DNA of 64,000 nt from contig NZ_NQMO01000014.1 of the NCBI RefSeq assembly GCF_002257645.1, positions 1 through 64,000 on the forward strand, written 5' to 3'. Source of the stretch: Paenibacillus sp. XY044. Lineage in GTDB: Bacteria > Bacillota > Bacilli > Paenibacillales > Paenibacillaceae. Of this stretch, positions 1 to 7,755 are shown piece by piece. Under the pieces are notes generated by a model. That model saw only the letters and a list, made by a program, of their open reading frames with translations. It ran no database searches and was not told the DNA's origin. How positions within the stretch are numbered: position 1 is the stretch's first letter; every line of letters begins with the position of its first letter. The position numbers and the translations under genes were made by a program.

Positions 1-93
1 AAGACCCCTTGTAGACGACGAGGTAGATAGGTTGGAGGTGGAAGTGCAGCAATGCATGGAGCTGACCAATACTAATCGGTCGAGGGCTTATCC
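1..93 (+). rRNA. 23S ribosomal RNA, 3' end (partial)
   Basis: The window opens inside the last part of a 23S rRNA gene. The terminal stretch around positions 66-92 (ACTAATCGGTCGAGGGCTTA) is the conserved 23S 3' end of Bacillota. The start lies outside the window and the exact mature end is approximate. It is followed by a spacer of about 130 bases and then 5S rRNA, the normal order of an rRNA operon. Confidence 0.93.
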
Positions 94-222
94 AAAAAGA
101 AACCCACCAAAGTGAAGAATAGCGCTGAAGCTGATTCCGAGTACTTTGGCGGGGACCCGATAATTCTTAAAGCGCAGATTCGTTTCGTATCTAGTTTTCA
201 GGTGATCAAACCACTTGAACGT

Positions 223-339
223 TTGGTGGCGATAGCGGAGGGGTTCCACGCGTACCCATCCCGAACACGACCGTTAAGCCCTCCAGCGCCGATGGTACTT
301 GGACCGAAGGGTCCTGGGAGAGTAGGACGTTGCCAAGCG
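223..339 (+). rRNA. 5S ribosomal RNA
   Basis: This 117-base segment has the 5S features: a closing helix between its start (TTGGTGGCGATAGC) and end (GTTGCCAAGC), and the conserved internal CCCATCCCGAACACG block at about 258-272. It sits between the 23S tail and the first tRNA. Boundaries are good to a few bases. Confidence 0.93.
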
Positions 340-345
340 GTATAT

Positions 346-421
346 TCCCTGATAGCTCAGTTGGTAGAGCACTCGACTGTTAATCGAGTTGTCACAGGTT
401 CGAGTCCTGTTCGGGGAGCCA
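346..421 (+). tRNA. tRNA-Asn (GTT)
   Basis: A complete cloverleaf can be drawn. The seven-base acceptor stem pairs 346-352 with 411-417, the anticodon GTT is at 379-381 and the T-arm is GGTTCGAGTCC. CCA is encoded at 419-421. First of an eleven-gene tRNA array directly after 5S rRNA. Confidence 0.96.
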
Positions 422-424
422 TTT

Positions 425-500
425 GCTCTCATAGCTCAGTAGGTAGAGTGCATCCATGGTAAGGATGAGGTCACCGGTTCGATCCCGGTTGAGAGCTCCA
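425..500 (+). tRNA. tRNA-Thr (GGT)
   Basis: Full cloverleaf starting three bases after the Asn tRNA. The anticodon stem is CATCC/GGATG with anticodon GGT at 458-460. CCA is encoded at the 3' end. Confidence 0.96.
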
Positions 501-508
501 TAGTTTGT

Positions 509-580
509 GGCCCGTTGGTCAAGGGGTTAAGACACCTCCCTTTCACGGAGGTAACATGGGTTCGAATCCCATACGGGTCA
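509..580 (+). tRNA. tRNA-Glu (TTC)
   Basis: The acceptor stem pairs 509-515 with 573-579. The anticodon stem is CCTCC/GGAGG with anticodon TTC at 542-544. CCA is not encoded, so it would have to be added after transcription. A spacer of about 127 bases follows, with no gene seen. Confidence 0.95.
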
Positions 581-707
581 CTTTATTGTTTTGTTCCACA
601 TAAGGTTCGTCGGAAGTACTTTCGTTGGGACAAGCTTCGCCGTCTTCATACGAAGAGTAATATCCGTACGGGTCATCGTGTGCTTTTAAGGAATACATAG
701 TTTGCAT

Positions 708-783
708 GGAGGCTTAGCTCAGCTGGGAGAGCATCTGCCTTACAAGCAGAGGGTCGGGGGTTCGATCCCCTCAGCCTCCACCA
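708..783 (+). tRNA. tRNA-Val (TAC)
   Basis: Acceptor stem GGAGGCT/AGCCTCC, anticodon TAC at 741-743, T-arm GGTTCGATCCC and encoded CCA at 781-783. Confidence 0.96.
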
Positions 784-834
784 TTTATGATATGAAATAC
801 TTGAAATTGGGCAGACTATAGTTATTCGTGACTT

Positions 835-909
835 TGGGGATTAGCCAAGCGGTAAGGCAACGGACTTTGACTCCGTCATGCATAGGTTCGAATCCTATAT
901 CCCCAGCCA
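835..909 (+). tRNA. tRNA-Gln (TTG)
   Basis: Acceptor stem TGGGGAT/ATCCCCA, anticodon TTG at 867-869 within loop CTTTGAC, and encoded CCA at 907-909. Confidence 0.95.
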
Positions 910-913
910 GTGA

Positions 914-989
914 GAGCCATTAGCTCAGTTGGTAGAGCACCTGACTTTTAATCAGGGTGTCGAAGGTTCGAGTCCTTCATGGCTCACCA
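914..989 (+). tRNA. tRNA-Lys (TTT)
   Basis: Acceptor stem GAGCCAT/ATGGCTC, anticodon TTT at 947-949, T-arm GGTTCGAGTCC and encoded CCA. Only four bases separate it from the Gln tRNA, so the two are co-transcribed. Confidence 0.96.
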
Positions 990-1007
990 GTTTTATTTTC
1001 AGAATTT

Positions 1008-1091
1008 GCGCGTGTGGCGGAATTGGCAGACGCACTAGACTTAGGATCTAGCGTCTTTGACGTGGGGGTTCAAGTCCCTCCACGCGCACCA
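1008..1091 (+). tRNA. tRNA-Leu (TAG)
   Basis: A class II tRNA of 84 bases with a long variable arm (about 1052-1064). The acceptor stem is GCGCGTG/CACGCGC. The anticodon TAG is at 1042-1044, and CCA is encoded. Confidence 0.95.
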
Positions 1092-1102
1092 CTTTGTTTG
1101 AT

Positions 1103-1177
1103 GCGGACGTGGCTCAGCGGTAGAGCATCGCCTTGCCAAGGCGAGGGTCGCGGGTTCGATTCCCGTCGTCCGCTCCA
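1103..1177 (+). tRNA. tRNA-Gly (GCC)
   Basis: Acceptor stem GCGGACG/CGTCCGC, anticodon stem TCGCC/GGCGA with anticodon GCC at 1135-1137, and CCA encoded at 1175-1177. Confidence 0.96.
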
Positions 1178-1180
1178 TAT

Positions 1181-1257
1181 GCGCCCTTAGCTCAGCTGGA
1201 TAGAGCGTTTGACTACGAATCAAAAGGTCAGGAGTTCGAATCTCTTAGGGCGCGCCA
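1181..1257 (+). tRNA. tRNA-Arg (ACG)
   Basis: Acceptor stem GCGCCCT/AGGGCGC, anticodon stem TTTGA/TCAAA with ACG at 1215-1217, and CCA encoded. An ACG anticodon implies A34-to-inosine editing by TadA (family knowledge). Confidence 0.95.
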
Positions 1258-1280
1258 TTTAACTGTTTTACAATAGATAT

Positions 1281-1354
1281 CGGGATGTAGCTCAGCTTGG
1301 TAGAGCACCTGGTTTGGGACCAGGGGGTCGCATGTTCAAATCGTGTCATCCCGA
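1281..1354 (+). tRNA. tRNA-Pro (TGG)
   Basis: Acceptor stem CGGGATG/CATCCCG, anticodon TGG at 1315-1317, and no encoded CCA. The T-loop reads GTTCAAATC. In the spacer after it, CTTCGTG (1368-1374) can pair with CACGAAG (1400-1406). Confidence 0.94.
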
Positions 1355-1411
1355 TACGCATGCACGGCTTCGTGTAGGCCATGATTTATTCAAGGCTTGC
1401 ACGAAGAATCT

Positions 1412-1485
1412 GCGGGTGTAGTTCAATGGTAGAACTTCAGCCTTCCAAGCTGATAGCGTGGGTTCGATTCCCATCACCCGCTCCA
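1412..1485 (+). tRNA. tRNA-Gly (TCC)
   Basis: Acceptor stem GCGGGTG/CACCCGC, anticodon TCC at 1444-1446, CCA at 1483-1485. Last gene of the array, followed at once by a terminator. Its final 19 bases recur 199 bases downstream (see the repeat entry). Confidence 0.96.
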
Positions 1486-1498
1486 TATTAAAAAAGAC

Positions 1499-1519
1499 AA
1501 CGCCGAAAGGCGTTTTTTT
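1499..1519 (+). terminator. Terminator of the rRNA-tRNA array
   Basis: Hairpin AACGCC-GAAA-GGCGTT with a GNRA tetraloop followed by a run of T, 14 bases after the last tRNA. Confidence 0.9.
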
Positions 1520-1697
1520 GTTTAGTGCGGTTGTGTGGGAGAGAACCCACGCAGCGTGGGTGCGACCTTCCGTGCAGGCTTCTGTGAAGGAACCCGCTCA
1601 GGACGCGCGTCAACATCTACCTCTGAAGCGAGCCAAAGGCTCGTATTTTAATTGAGATGTTGAGTATTCCCATCACCCGCTCCATATTCAAAAAGAC

Positions 1698-1719
1698 AAC
1701 GCCGAAAGGCGTTTTTTTT
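1698..1719 (+). terminator. Second copy of the tRNA-array terminator
   Basis: Same AACGCC-GAAA-GGCGTT hairpin with an eight-T tail, carried in the second copy of the direct repeat. It would act as a back-up terminator. Confidence 0.85.
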
Positions 1720-1724
1720 GTTTT

Positions 1725-2440
1725 GGAGCGGTAGGATTAGGTTCGAGATAGAAACTCGTGCTGCGCAGTTTCGACCAAGCATGGGTTCATACTCGAATGA
1801 GTGTGGATACGATGCCTTGGCTCGCTTTAGAACGGTTCGCTTGTTTTGCCTAATTGCCCGTTAAACCGCCTTGTATGCCCCCTGCCTTTTTTAATGGGAA
1901 TATTAATAAAAACACACGTTTCGTTCATTATAAACCTTATCAGGCCTGACTAAGCTGATTTAAAACTAACCATTAATGTGCCTGCCAGGGCTCTTTAGAT
2001 GTCCTTACTGGATTGAAGTAATGACATTATATATAAATGACATTATATATAGCAGGATTAATGAGCTGGTTTAATTGAAATGGTGCAGATGAGGCATTCC
2101 GGTGAAATGAAGTCAGATTCAAATGTTAATGGGATGATTTGTTTAATTCATTAACTTTATAGGTAAATAGTGGAGGGGGCCTCGTGGCGTTGCATAAATA
2201 AACCCTATGCGGTATTTTATTAAGCTGATAAGTACCGTCGTATCCATAACTTCTGTTAAATCATATGTCAGGACTTAGGCATGACTGAATGAAAATACAT
2301 ATTTTACATCGTGTTTTTACCCGAAAATCTGCGCTTTATTTAATAAAAGTGCAGATTTTCGATGTGATTTATTGTATGATGTTAAGAAAGTATGAACAAA
2401 GAGACAGCAATACAGACGGGATAGAGACGGGAGGAGTAGC
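1725..2440. other. Intergenic region between tRNA array and ppc
   Basis: About 715 bases without a supportable gene. The left part (1725-1870) loosely resembles the segment after the first terminator copy. A 16-base unit is tandemly repeated at 2021-2036 and 2037-2052. A long inverted repeat at 2323-2360 lies about 80 bases before ppc. No clear promoter could be assigned. Confidence 0.6.
2323..2360. repeat. Inverted repeat upstream of ppc
   Basis: GAAAATCTGC at 2323-2332 pairs with GCAGATTTTC at 2351-2360, and the inner part (CTTTAT with ATAAAAG) extends the stem. There is no T-run after it, so it looks like a regulatory hairpin or operator in the ppc leader rather than a plain terminator. 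Confidence 0.6.
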
Positions 2441-5236
2441 ATGACTGAACTTACGGTAACCGCAAACAAAAGCAATTCAAACAACTTGCTGCGGCGTGAC
2501 GTGCGATTCTTGGGGAACATACTCGGGGAAGTACTTGTCCATCAAGGGGGCAATGAACTCTTAGATATCGTTGAGAAGATCCGTGAAACAAGCAAATCTT
2601 TACGTTCTGTTTTTTTGCCTGAATTGTATGAAGAATTCAAGAAGATGGTTGAAACCCTGGAACCGGATATCCGCCATCAGGTGATTCGCGCTTTCGCGAT
2701 TTACTTCCAACTTGTGAATATCGCCGAGCAAAATCACCGGATCCGCAGAAAACGGGACTATGAGCGTTCAGCGGGTGAAGGCGCTCAGCCCGATTCGATC
2801 GAAATGGCTATTAAGGAACTCAAAGAGCGGAACTTTACGGTCGAGGAAGTTCAGGACATTATTGAAAGCCTGTCCTTGGAACTGGTCATGACCGCCCATC
2901 CAACTGAGGCGATGCGCAGAGCGATCCTGGAGATTCATAAACGGATTTCCGAAGATGTCATGCTGTTGGACAATCCGACTCTTACGTTCCGCGAGCGCGA
3001 ACAGCTTCGGGAGAAGCTGTTGAACGAAGTCATTACGCTGTGGCAGACGGATGAGCTGAGAGCCCGTAAACCTACGGTACTGGATGAGGTCCGTAACGGA
3101 ATGTACTACTTCCACGAGACGTTGTTCCACGTCCTGCCTGACGTCTATCAGGAATTGGAGCGCTGCTTGACCAAGTATTATCCGGGACACCTCTGGCACG
3201 TGCCTACGTACCTTAAATTCGGATCCTGGATCGGCGGCGACCGGGACGGCAACCCATCCGTAACGGCTGAAATCACATCGCAGACGCTTCGCATGCAGCG
3301 CAAGCTGGCTATTCGGGAATATCAGCGCATTTTAATAGAATATATGCAGTATTTAAGCTTTAGCACTTCCATTGTAGAAGTTTCCAAGGAGCTGCAGGAT
3401 TCCATTGAACGGGACCGTGTAAATGTAACCGTTACAAAACGGGATATCTGGAACAATGAGAAGGAACCATACCGTATCAAGCTGGTTTATATGATGGAGA
3501 AAATATCTAACGTCCTGGACGAAAGTAAAAAAGGGACTACGGAATCCTACGCTACGCCGGCAGAGTTGATCGAAGACCTGAGTATTATTGACCGCAGCCT
3601 TCGTTTCCATTTTGCGGATTATGTAGCGGATACTTATGTCAAGAAGCTGATTCGCCAGGTTGAACTGTTCGGCTTCCACACGGCCGCGCTGGATATCCGT
3701 CAGCACAGCCAGGAACATGAGAATGCCATGAAAGAAGTCCTGGAGAAGAGCAATATTACGCCGGACTATGCAGCACTTTCCGAAGAGGAGAAGATCGAGC
3801 TGCTCACCAGGCTGCTGAGCGAACCGAGACCGATCACTTCGGTATACCAGGACTACAGCGCAAGCACCAAAGAGTGTCTGGATGTATTCCGGGTCGTAAA
3901 GGAAGCGCAGCAGGAATATGGCAAGGGATGCATTACCAGCTATCTGATCAGTATGGCTGAGGGAGCCAGTGACATTATGGAAGTCATGGTCTTCGCCAAG
4001 GAAGTCGGGCTGTTCCGGGTAAATCCGGACGGCACCGTAGAATGTACATTGCAGGCGGTTCCGTTGTTCGAGACCATAGAGGACCTGCACGCCGCTCCGG
4101 AAATTATGAGACGGCTTTTCAAACTGCCGATTTATCGTCAGAGTATTACGGCCCGGAACGATCTTCAGGAAATCATGCTGGGTTACTCCGACAGTAATAA
4201 GGATGGCGGCGCCGTTACAGCGAACTGGGAACTGCGGGTCGCTCTGAAAGAGCTGACGGCTGTGGCAGGCGAGTTCGACATCAAGCTGAAGTTTTTCCAC
4301 GGACGCGGCGGAGCGTTGGGACGCGGCGGCATGCCGTTGAACCGCAGCATTTTGGCGCAGCCGGCTTCGACGATCGGCGGAGGAATCAAGATCACTGAAC
4401 AGGGTGAGGTCATTTCTTCACGCTATTCGCTGAAAGGGATTGCTTACCGCAGCTTGGAACAGGCGACATCGGCGCTGGTGACGGCAGCGATTAACGCTCG
4501 TACGCCGGAAAAGGATGACGTGAATGAAGCGAAATGGGATGAGATCGTTCGCGAGATGTCCGAGGTTTCCCGGAACAAGTACCAGGACCTGATCTTCCGT
4601 GATCCGGATTTCCTGTCGTTCTTCAAGGAATCCACGCCGCTTCCGGAAGTGGGAGAGCTTAACATCGGTTCGCGCCCTTCCAAACGGAAGAATACGGATC
4701 GTTTTGAAGATCTGCGCGCAATTCCGTGGGTGTTCTCGTGGACCCAAAGCCGGTACCTGCTTCCTGCATGGTACGCCGCGGGCACGGGTCTTCAAAGCTT
4801 TTATCAGAACAAGGAAGAGAATCTGAAGGTAATGCAGGAGATGTACGAGAAGTTCTCCTTCTTCACTTCGTTGGTCGATTCCCTTCAAATGGCGATCGCT
4901 AAGGCGGATATGGTCATTGCAAAGGAATACTCCGGTATGGCCCGCAACGATGAAGCACGCCGCCGCATCTTTGGACTGATTGAGGAAGAGTTTAAGCTGA
5001 CGTCAGAACTGATTTTGAAAATTACAGGACAAAAAGAAATTCTGGATAATGTGCCTGTCATTCAGGAATCGATTCGCCTCCGTAACCCTTATGTGGATCC
5101 GCTCAGCTATTTGCAGGTACAGCTGCTCAGCGAGCTCCGCGGACTGCGCGAACAGGATGAGGATAATGCTGAACTGCTCCGTGAAGTTCTTCTCACGATC
5201 AACGGCATTGCCTCGGGACTCCGGAATACAGGCTGA
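2441..5236 (+). CDS. ppc: Phosphoenolpyruvate carboxylase
   Basis: Cytoplasmic enzyme that carboxylates phosphoenolpyruvate to oxaloacetate, feeding the TCA cycle. The 931-residue length fits the bacterial family. Family signatures are visible: VMTAHPTEA near residue 150 (catalytic His), GGDRDGNP near 265, the FHGRGGALGRGG loop near 625 and the conserved C-terminal ending RNTG. The ATG start has GGGAGGAG nine bases upstream. It is a single-gene unit ending at a strong terminator. Regulation is not evident apart from the inverted repeat in the leader. Confidence 0.97.
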   Translation: MTELTVTANKSNSNNLLRRDVRFLGNILGEVLVHQGGNELLDIVEKIRETSKSLRSVFLPELYEEFKKMVETLEPDIRHQVIRAFAIYFQLVNIAEQNHRIRRKRDYERSAGEGAQPDSIEMAIKELKERNFTVEEVQDIIESLSLELVMTAHPTEAMRRAILEIHKRISEDVMLLDNPTLTFREREQLREKLLNEVITLWQTDELRARKPTVLDEVRNGMYYFHETLFHVLPDVYQELERCLTKYYPGHLWHVPTYLKFGSWIGGDRDGNPSVTAEITSQTLRMQRKLAIREYQRILIEYMQYLSFSTSIVEVSKELQDSIERDRVNVTVTKRDIWNNEKEPYRIKLVYMMEKISNVLDESKKGTTESYATPAELIEDLSIIDRSLRFHFADYVADTYVKKLIRQVELFGFHTAALDIRQHSQEHENAMKEVLEKSNITPDYAALSEEEKIELLTRLLSEPRPITSVYQDYSASTKECLDVFRVVKEAQQEYGKGCITSYLISMAEGASDIMEVMVFAKEVGLFRVNPDGTVECTLQAVPLFETIEDLHAAPEIMRRLFKLPIYRQSITARNDLQEIMLGYSDSNKDGGAVTANWELRVALKELTAVAGEFDIKLKFFHGRGGALGRGGMPLNRSILAQPASTIGGGIKITEQGEVISSRYSLKGIAYRSLEQATSALVTAAINARTPEKDDVNEAKWDEIVREMSEVSRNKYQDLIFRDPDFLSFFKESTPLPEVGELNIGSRPSKRKNTDRFEDLRAIPWVFSWTQSRYLLPAWYAAGTGLQSFYQNKEENLKVMQEMYEKFSFFTSLVDSLQMAIAKADMVIAKEYSGMARNDEARRRIFGLIEEEFKLTSELILKITGQKEILDNVPVIQESIRLRNPYVDPLSYLQVQLLSELRGLREQDEDNAELLREVLLTINGIASGLRNTG

Positions 5237-5272
5237 TGATACGATTACTTCAATAAACATCCTTGAAGCCAG

Positions 5273-5320
5273 AATAGGAAAGCTCAGCGCCTGAATCCCA
5301 GGTGCTGCGGCTTTCCTATT
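5273..5320 (+). terminator. Terminator after ppc
   Basis: Long hairpin with arms AATAGGAAAGC and GCTTTCCTATT and an inner CAGCGCCTG/CAGGTGCTG stem. It separates ppc from the sigW unit. Confidence 0.8.
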
Positions 5321-5371
5321 GTTCTGTTATACGGGCTTGTCTTGCTTTTTAGAGAGACATCATTTACGATT

Positions 5372-5397
5372 TGAATGGAAAATAAATTGTTGTCGTA
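5372..5397 (+). promoter_or_regulatory. Sigma-W-like promoter of sigW
   Basis: TGAATG (5372-5377), 16 bases, CGTA (5394-5397). The sigma-W consensus known from Bacillus is TGAAAC-N16-CGTA, so spacing and -10 are exact and the -35 matches four of six. It lies 28 bases before the ATG of sigW, consistent with autoregulation. Confidence 0.65.
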
Positions 5398-5424
5398 CCC
5401 ATCAGCAAGTCTGGGGGAATCTTG

Positions 5425-5991
5425 ATGGAAAATATAGAAAACCGGCTGACGAAACTGGCTCTGAAAGGGGACCAACGGGCGTTTGCCGAAATTGTGGAGC
5501 TGTACAAGGACAAGATTTATCATCTGGCTTACAGGATGCTGAACAACCGTCATGAAGCGGAAGACGTCGTTCAGGAGACTTTCTTGCGCGTATATAAAAA
5601 TCTGGACCGGTATGACCAGAATCAGAAATTCTCCACCTGGATCTATCGGATCGGAACCAATTTATGCATCGACCGGTTGAGGAAAAGGAAACCGACCTAT
5701 TCCCTGGATGCTGAGATGAACGACCAGGAAGGCATGGACGGGTATTCGATGATACCGAGCGATAACCGGACGCCTGAGAGTGAGACGCTGATCTCCGAAA
5801 CGCAGCAGATCATTTACGATGCGATTGAAAGCCTGCCGGCGAAATATAAGTCGGTCATGGTCCTAAGGTATTTGCAGGATTTATCCTTGCAGGAAATCAG
5901 TGATGTGCTGGGGATGCCCGTAACCACGATTAAAACAAGGGTGCATCGGGGCCGTGAATTTTTGCGCAAAAAATTAGAGCCCAAATTATAG
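5425..5991 (+). CDS. sigW: ECF RNA polymerase sigma factor SigW
   Basis: Extracytoplasmic-function sigma factor that directs polymerase to cell-envelope-stress promoters. Region 2 spans roughly residues 20-90 (NNRHEAEDVVQETFLRVY, then FSTWIYRIGTNLCIDRLR) and region 4 roughly 130-185 (LPAKYKSVMVLRY, LSLQEISDVL, TTIKTRVHRGRE helix-turn-helix). At 188 residues it has the family length. An in-frame TTG precedes the ATG, but GGGGG at 5413-5417 is spaced for the ATG at 5425. The anti-sigma gene follows after a 119-base gap that has its own sigma-W-type promoter. Confidence 0.93.
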   Translation: MENIENRLTKLALKGDQRAFAEIVELYKDKIYHLAYRMLNNRHEAEDVVQETFLRVYKNLDRYDQNQKFSTWIYRIGTNLCIDRLRKRKPTYSLDAEMNDQEGMDGYSMIPSDNRTPESETLISETQQIIYDAIESLPAKYKSVMVLRYLQDLSLQEISDVLGMPVTTIKTRVHRGREFLRKKLEPKL

Positions 5992-6008
5992 AAAACGGAT
6001 CGCAGTTT

Positions 6009-6034
6009 TGAAACTTCTTCAGAACCTGTACGTA
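6009..6034 (+). promoter_or_regulatory. Consensus sigma-W promoter upstream of rsiW
   Basis: TGAAAC (6009-6014), exactly 16 bases, CGTA (6031-6034): a full match to the sigma-W consensus. It lies in the sigW-rsiW gap and would give the anti-sigma gene its own SigW-dependent transcript. Confidence 0.75.
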
Positions 6035-6110
6035 TTACAAATGAAACTGACCTATGCCCCTGAAGCGGGAAGATTGAATACATTCATATTAATGAAAGGA
6101 TTGGCTCAGA

Positions 6111-6725
6111 ATGGATTGCAATTTAGCCGTCTCTTTAATGCATGATTATTTAGATGACGACTTGTCCAAGGAGCAGCAGTTGGAGCTTAAGACCCATATG
6201 CTGTCCTGCCCTGACTGTCGGATGCAGTTTAAAGAGCTGGAACAGACGGATATGCTGATGTTCTCGCTGACGCACCATACGCCGTCTGCACCTCTTGAGC
6301 TGACTGAGCGGATCATGAATTCTCTCCCGAAGCAGAAGAAGCAGCAGCTATGGCTTACATGGGTCAAGAGACATCCGGCCATTACAGCCGCGGCTATATT
6401 TGTCTTGGTGATGCTGTTTAGCACTGTGAGCTTCTGGGATCAGGATACCCAACTAGTGGTCAAGGGCAGTGATCTGGATCAAGTTGTCATTGAAGGGAAC
6501 ACGGTCATTGTGCCTGAAGGCAAGAGCATAGCAGGCAATTTGACGGTAGAAAATGGAAAGACTCAGATCTATGGTGACGTTCAAGGGAATTTAACGGTCA
6601 TCGATGGGTCGCTGTACCAAGCCTCAACCGCCCATATTTCGGGTCAGGTGAAGAGCATTGATCAGGCGATGGACTGGATATGGTATAAAATCACAAACAT
6701 GTTCTCTGATGTCGCCTATCGTTAG
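6111..6725 (+). CDS. rsiW: Anti-sigma-W factor RsiW
   Basis: Membrane-anchored anti-sigma factor that holds SigW inactive until it is cut by regulated proteolysis (family knowledge). The N-terminal zinc-binding anti-sigma domain has the H-x3-C-x2-C motif at about residues 29-36 (HMLSCPDC). A single transmembrane segment is at about residues 88-107, followed by an extracytoplasmic domain with short beta-type repeats (NLTVENGKTQ, NLTVIDGS). This tail resembles polymer-forming (bactofilin-like) repeats more than a typical sensor. The gene follows sigW and ends at a terminator. Confidence 0.88.
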   Translation: MDCNLAVSLMHDYLDDDLSKEQQLELKTHMLSCPDCRMQFKELEQTDMLMFSLTHHTPSAPLELTERIMNSLPKQKKQQLWLTWVKRHPAITAAAIFVLVMLFSTVSFWDQDTQLVVKGSDLDQVVIEGNTVIVPEGKSIAGNLTVENGKTQIYGDVQGNLTVIDGSLYQASTAHISGQVKSIDQAMDWIWYKITNMFSDVAYR

Positions 6726-6750
6726 TAAATCTTGATATTTGTGGATATTG

Positions 6751-6783
6751 GCGCCTCTTTGGGACAAAGCAGGCGTCTTTTTT
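6751..6783 (+). terminator. Terminator after rsiW
   Basis: Stem CGCCT-CTTTG / CAAAG-C-AGGCG with loop GGA, followed by a seven-T run. Confidence 0.85.
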
Positions 6784-6924
6784 GTTGGCAATAATTATAA
6801 ATGGTTCCAATTTGAAACCGCGGCCGCTTGCAACCTGAAGGTGTACGTTATAACCTAGGTAATATAGGGGAAATTAAATGACATAGAGACCCATCATCAT
6901 AAAGGGGAGTACGGGGGCCTAAGT

Positions 6925-7755
6925 ATGAGTTATTTTGCGGATTTAACATGGAAAGAGTCCATTAAAGATATCATTGACATCGCCATCGTTACATATATCA
7001 TTTATCAGGTCATTTTGCTTGTCAGGGGAACCCGGGCTGTTCAGCTGTTGAAAGGGATTTTGGTCCTGGTCATCATCTGGGCGCTCAGTACATGGTTTGA
7101 TCTGTACACCCTCAAATGGCTTATGAATCAGATATTTAACTTTGGCATTTTGGCGATCTTTATCATCTTCCAGCCTGAACTTCGACGGGCGCTGGAGCAG
7201 TTGGGGCGTGGCAAACTGTTTGGCCGCTCCTCGGCGGAAGATGAACAGCTCAATAAGCTGATCGGCGAAGTCATTAAAGCCGTGAATTATTTGGCGCGCA
7301 GAAAGATCGGAGCGCTAATCGTATTTGAACGAGAAACAGGTCTCAATGAATATACGGAGTCCGGGATTCCCATGCAGTCCATGGTGAGCTCCCAGCTTCT
7401 CATTAACATTTTTATACCGAATACACCACTTCATGACGGGGCCGTGATTATTCAAAATCAGCAGATCGCCGCTGCCGCCTGCTATTTGCCGCTGTCCGAG
7501 AATCCTTTTATCAGCAAGGAGCTGGGCACACGGCACCGGGCGGCGATCGGAATCAGTGAAGTAGGGGATGCGGTGTCCATCGTCGTATCGGAGGAAACCG
7601 GACAAATATCGCTGGCCATTAACGGTCAGGTCGTTCGTGATATTAAGGAAGAGTCCTTAATATCGAAACTGTATGAAGAGCTTCGTCCAAATTCCTCTGC
7701 GAAAGAAAAACGTCCTGTTTTCTGGAAGCGGAAGGGGACTGATAATCATGAATAA
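6925..7755 (+). CDS. cdaA: Diadenylate cyclase CdaA
   Basis: Membrane-bound enzyme that condenses two ATP to cyclic di-AMP, an essential second messenger for potassium and wall homeostasis. Three N-terminal transmembrane segments lie within residues 1-85, followed by a DAC domain with the catalytic DGA motif (LHDGAVII, near 172) and RHR motif (GTRHRAAIG, near 203). Its 276 residues are standard. The downstream gene cdaR overlaps its last 8 bases, so the two are translationally linked. The set cdaA-cdaR-glmM is a conserved unit in Bacillota, in which CdaR and GlmM modulate the cyclase. Confidence 0.96.
   Translation: MSYFADLTWKESIKDIIDIAIVTYIIYQVILLVRGTRAVQLLKGILVLVIIWALSTWFDLYTLKWLMNQIFNFGILAIFIIFQPELRRALEQLGRGKLFGRSSAEDEQLNKLIGEVIKAVNYLARRKIGALIVFERETGLNEYTESGIPMQSMVSSQLLINIFIPNTPLHDGAVIIQNQQIAAAACYLPLSENPFISKELGTRHRAAIGISEVGDAVSIVVSEETGQISLAINGQVVRDIKEESLISKLYEELRPNSSAKEKRPVFWKRKGTDNHE

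Larger units (their letters stand above)
1467..1724 (+). repeat. Direct repeat: tRNA-Gly 3' end plus terminator
   Basis: Positions 1467-1523 (end of tRNA-Gly, CCA, spacer and terminator) recur almost base for base at 1666-1724. The second copy has only the tail of the tRNA. About 142 bases without a gene lie between the copies. This could come from recombination between tRNA operons or from an integration event at the tRNA 3' end; no integrase is seen nearby. Confidence 0.85.

Noticed and set aside
581..707. A possible decayed tRNA copy between tRNA-Glu and tRNA-Val, because CCGTACGGGTCA echoes the tRNA-Glu 3' end
   Set aside because: Only about 12 bases match and no cloverleaf can be drawn.
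112..1655. Several reading frames of 60-116 codons across 5S rRNA and the tRNA array
   Set aside because: They run through RNA genes on both strands; the RNA cloverleaves and 5S structure explain the sequence fully.
6813..6850. TGAAAC upstream of cdaA as a sigma-W promoter
   Set aside because: No CGTA occurs at the required 16-base spacing; the nearest CGTT is 27 bases away.
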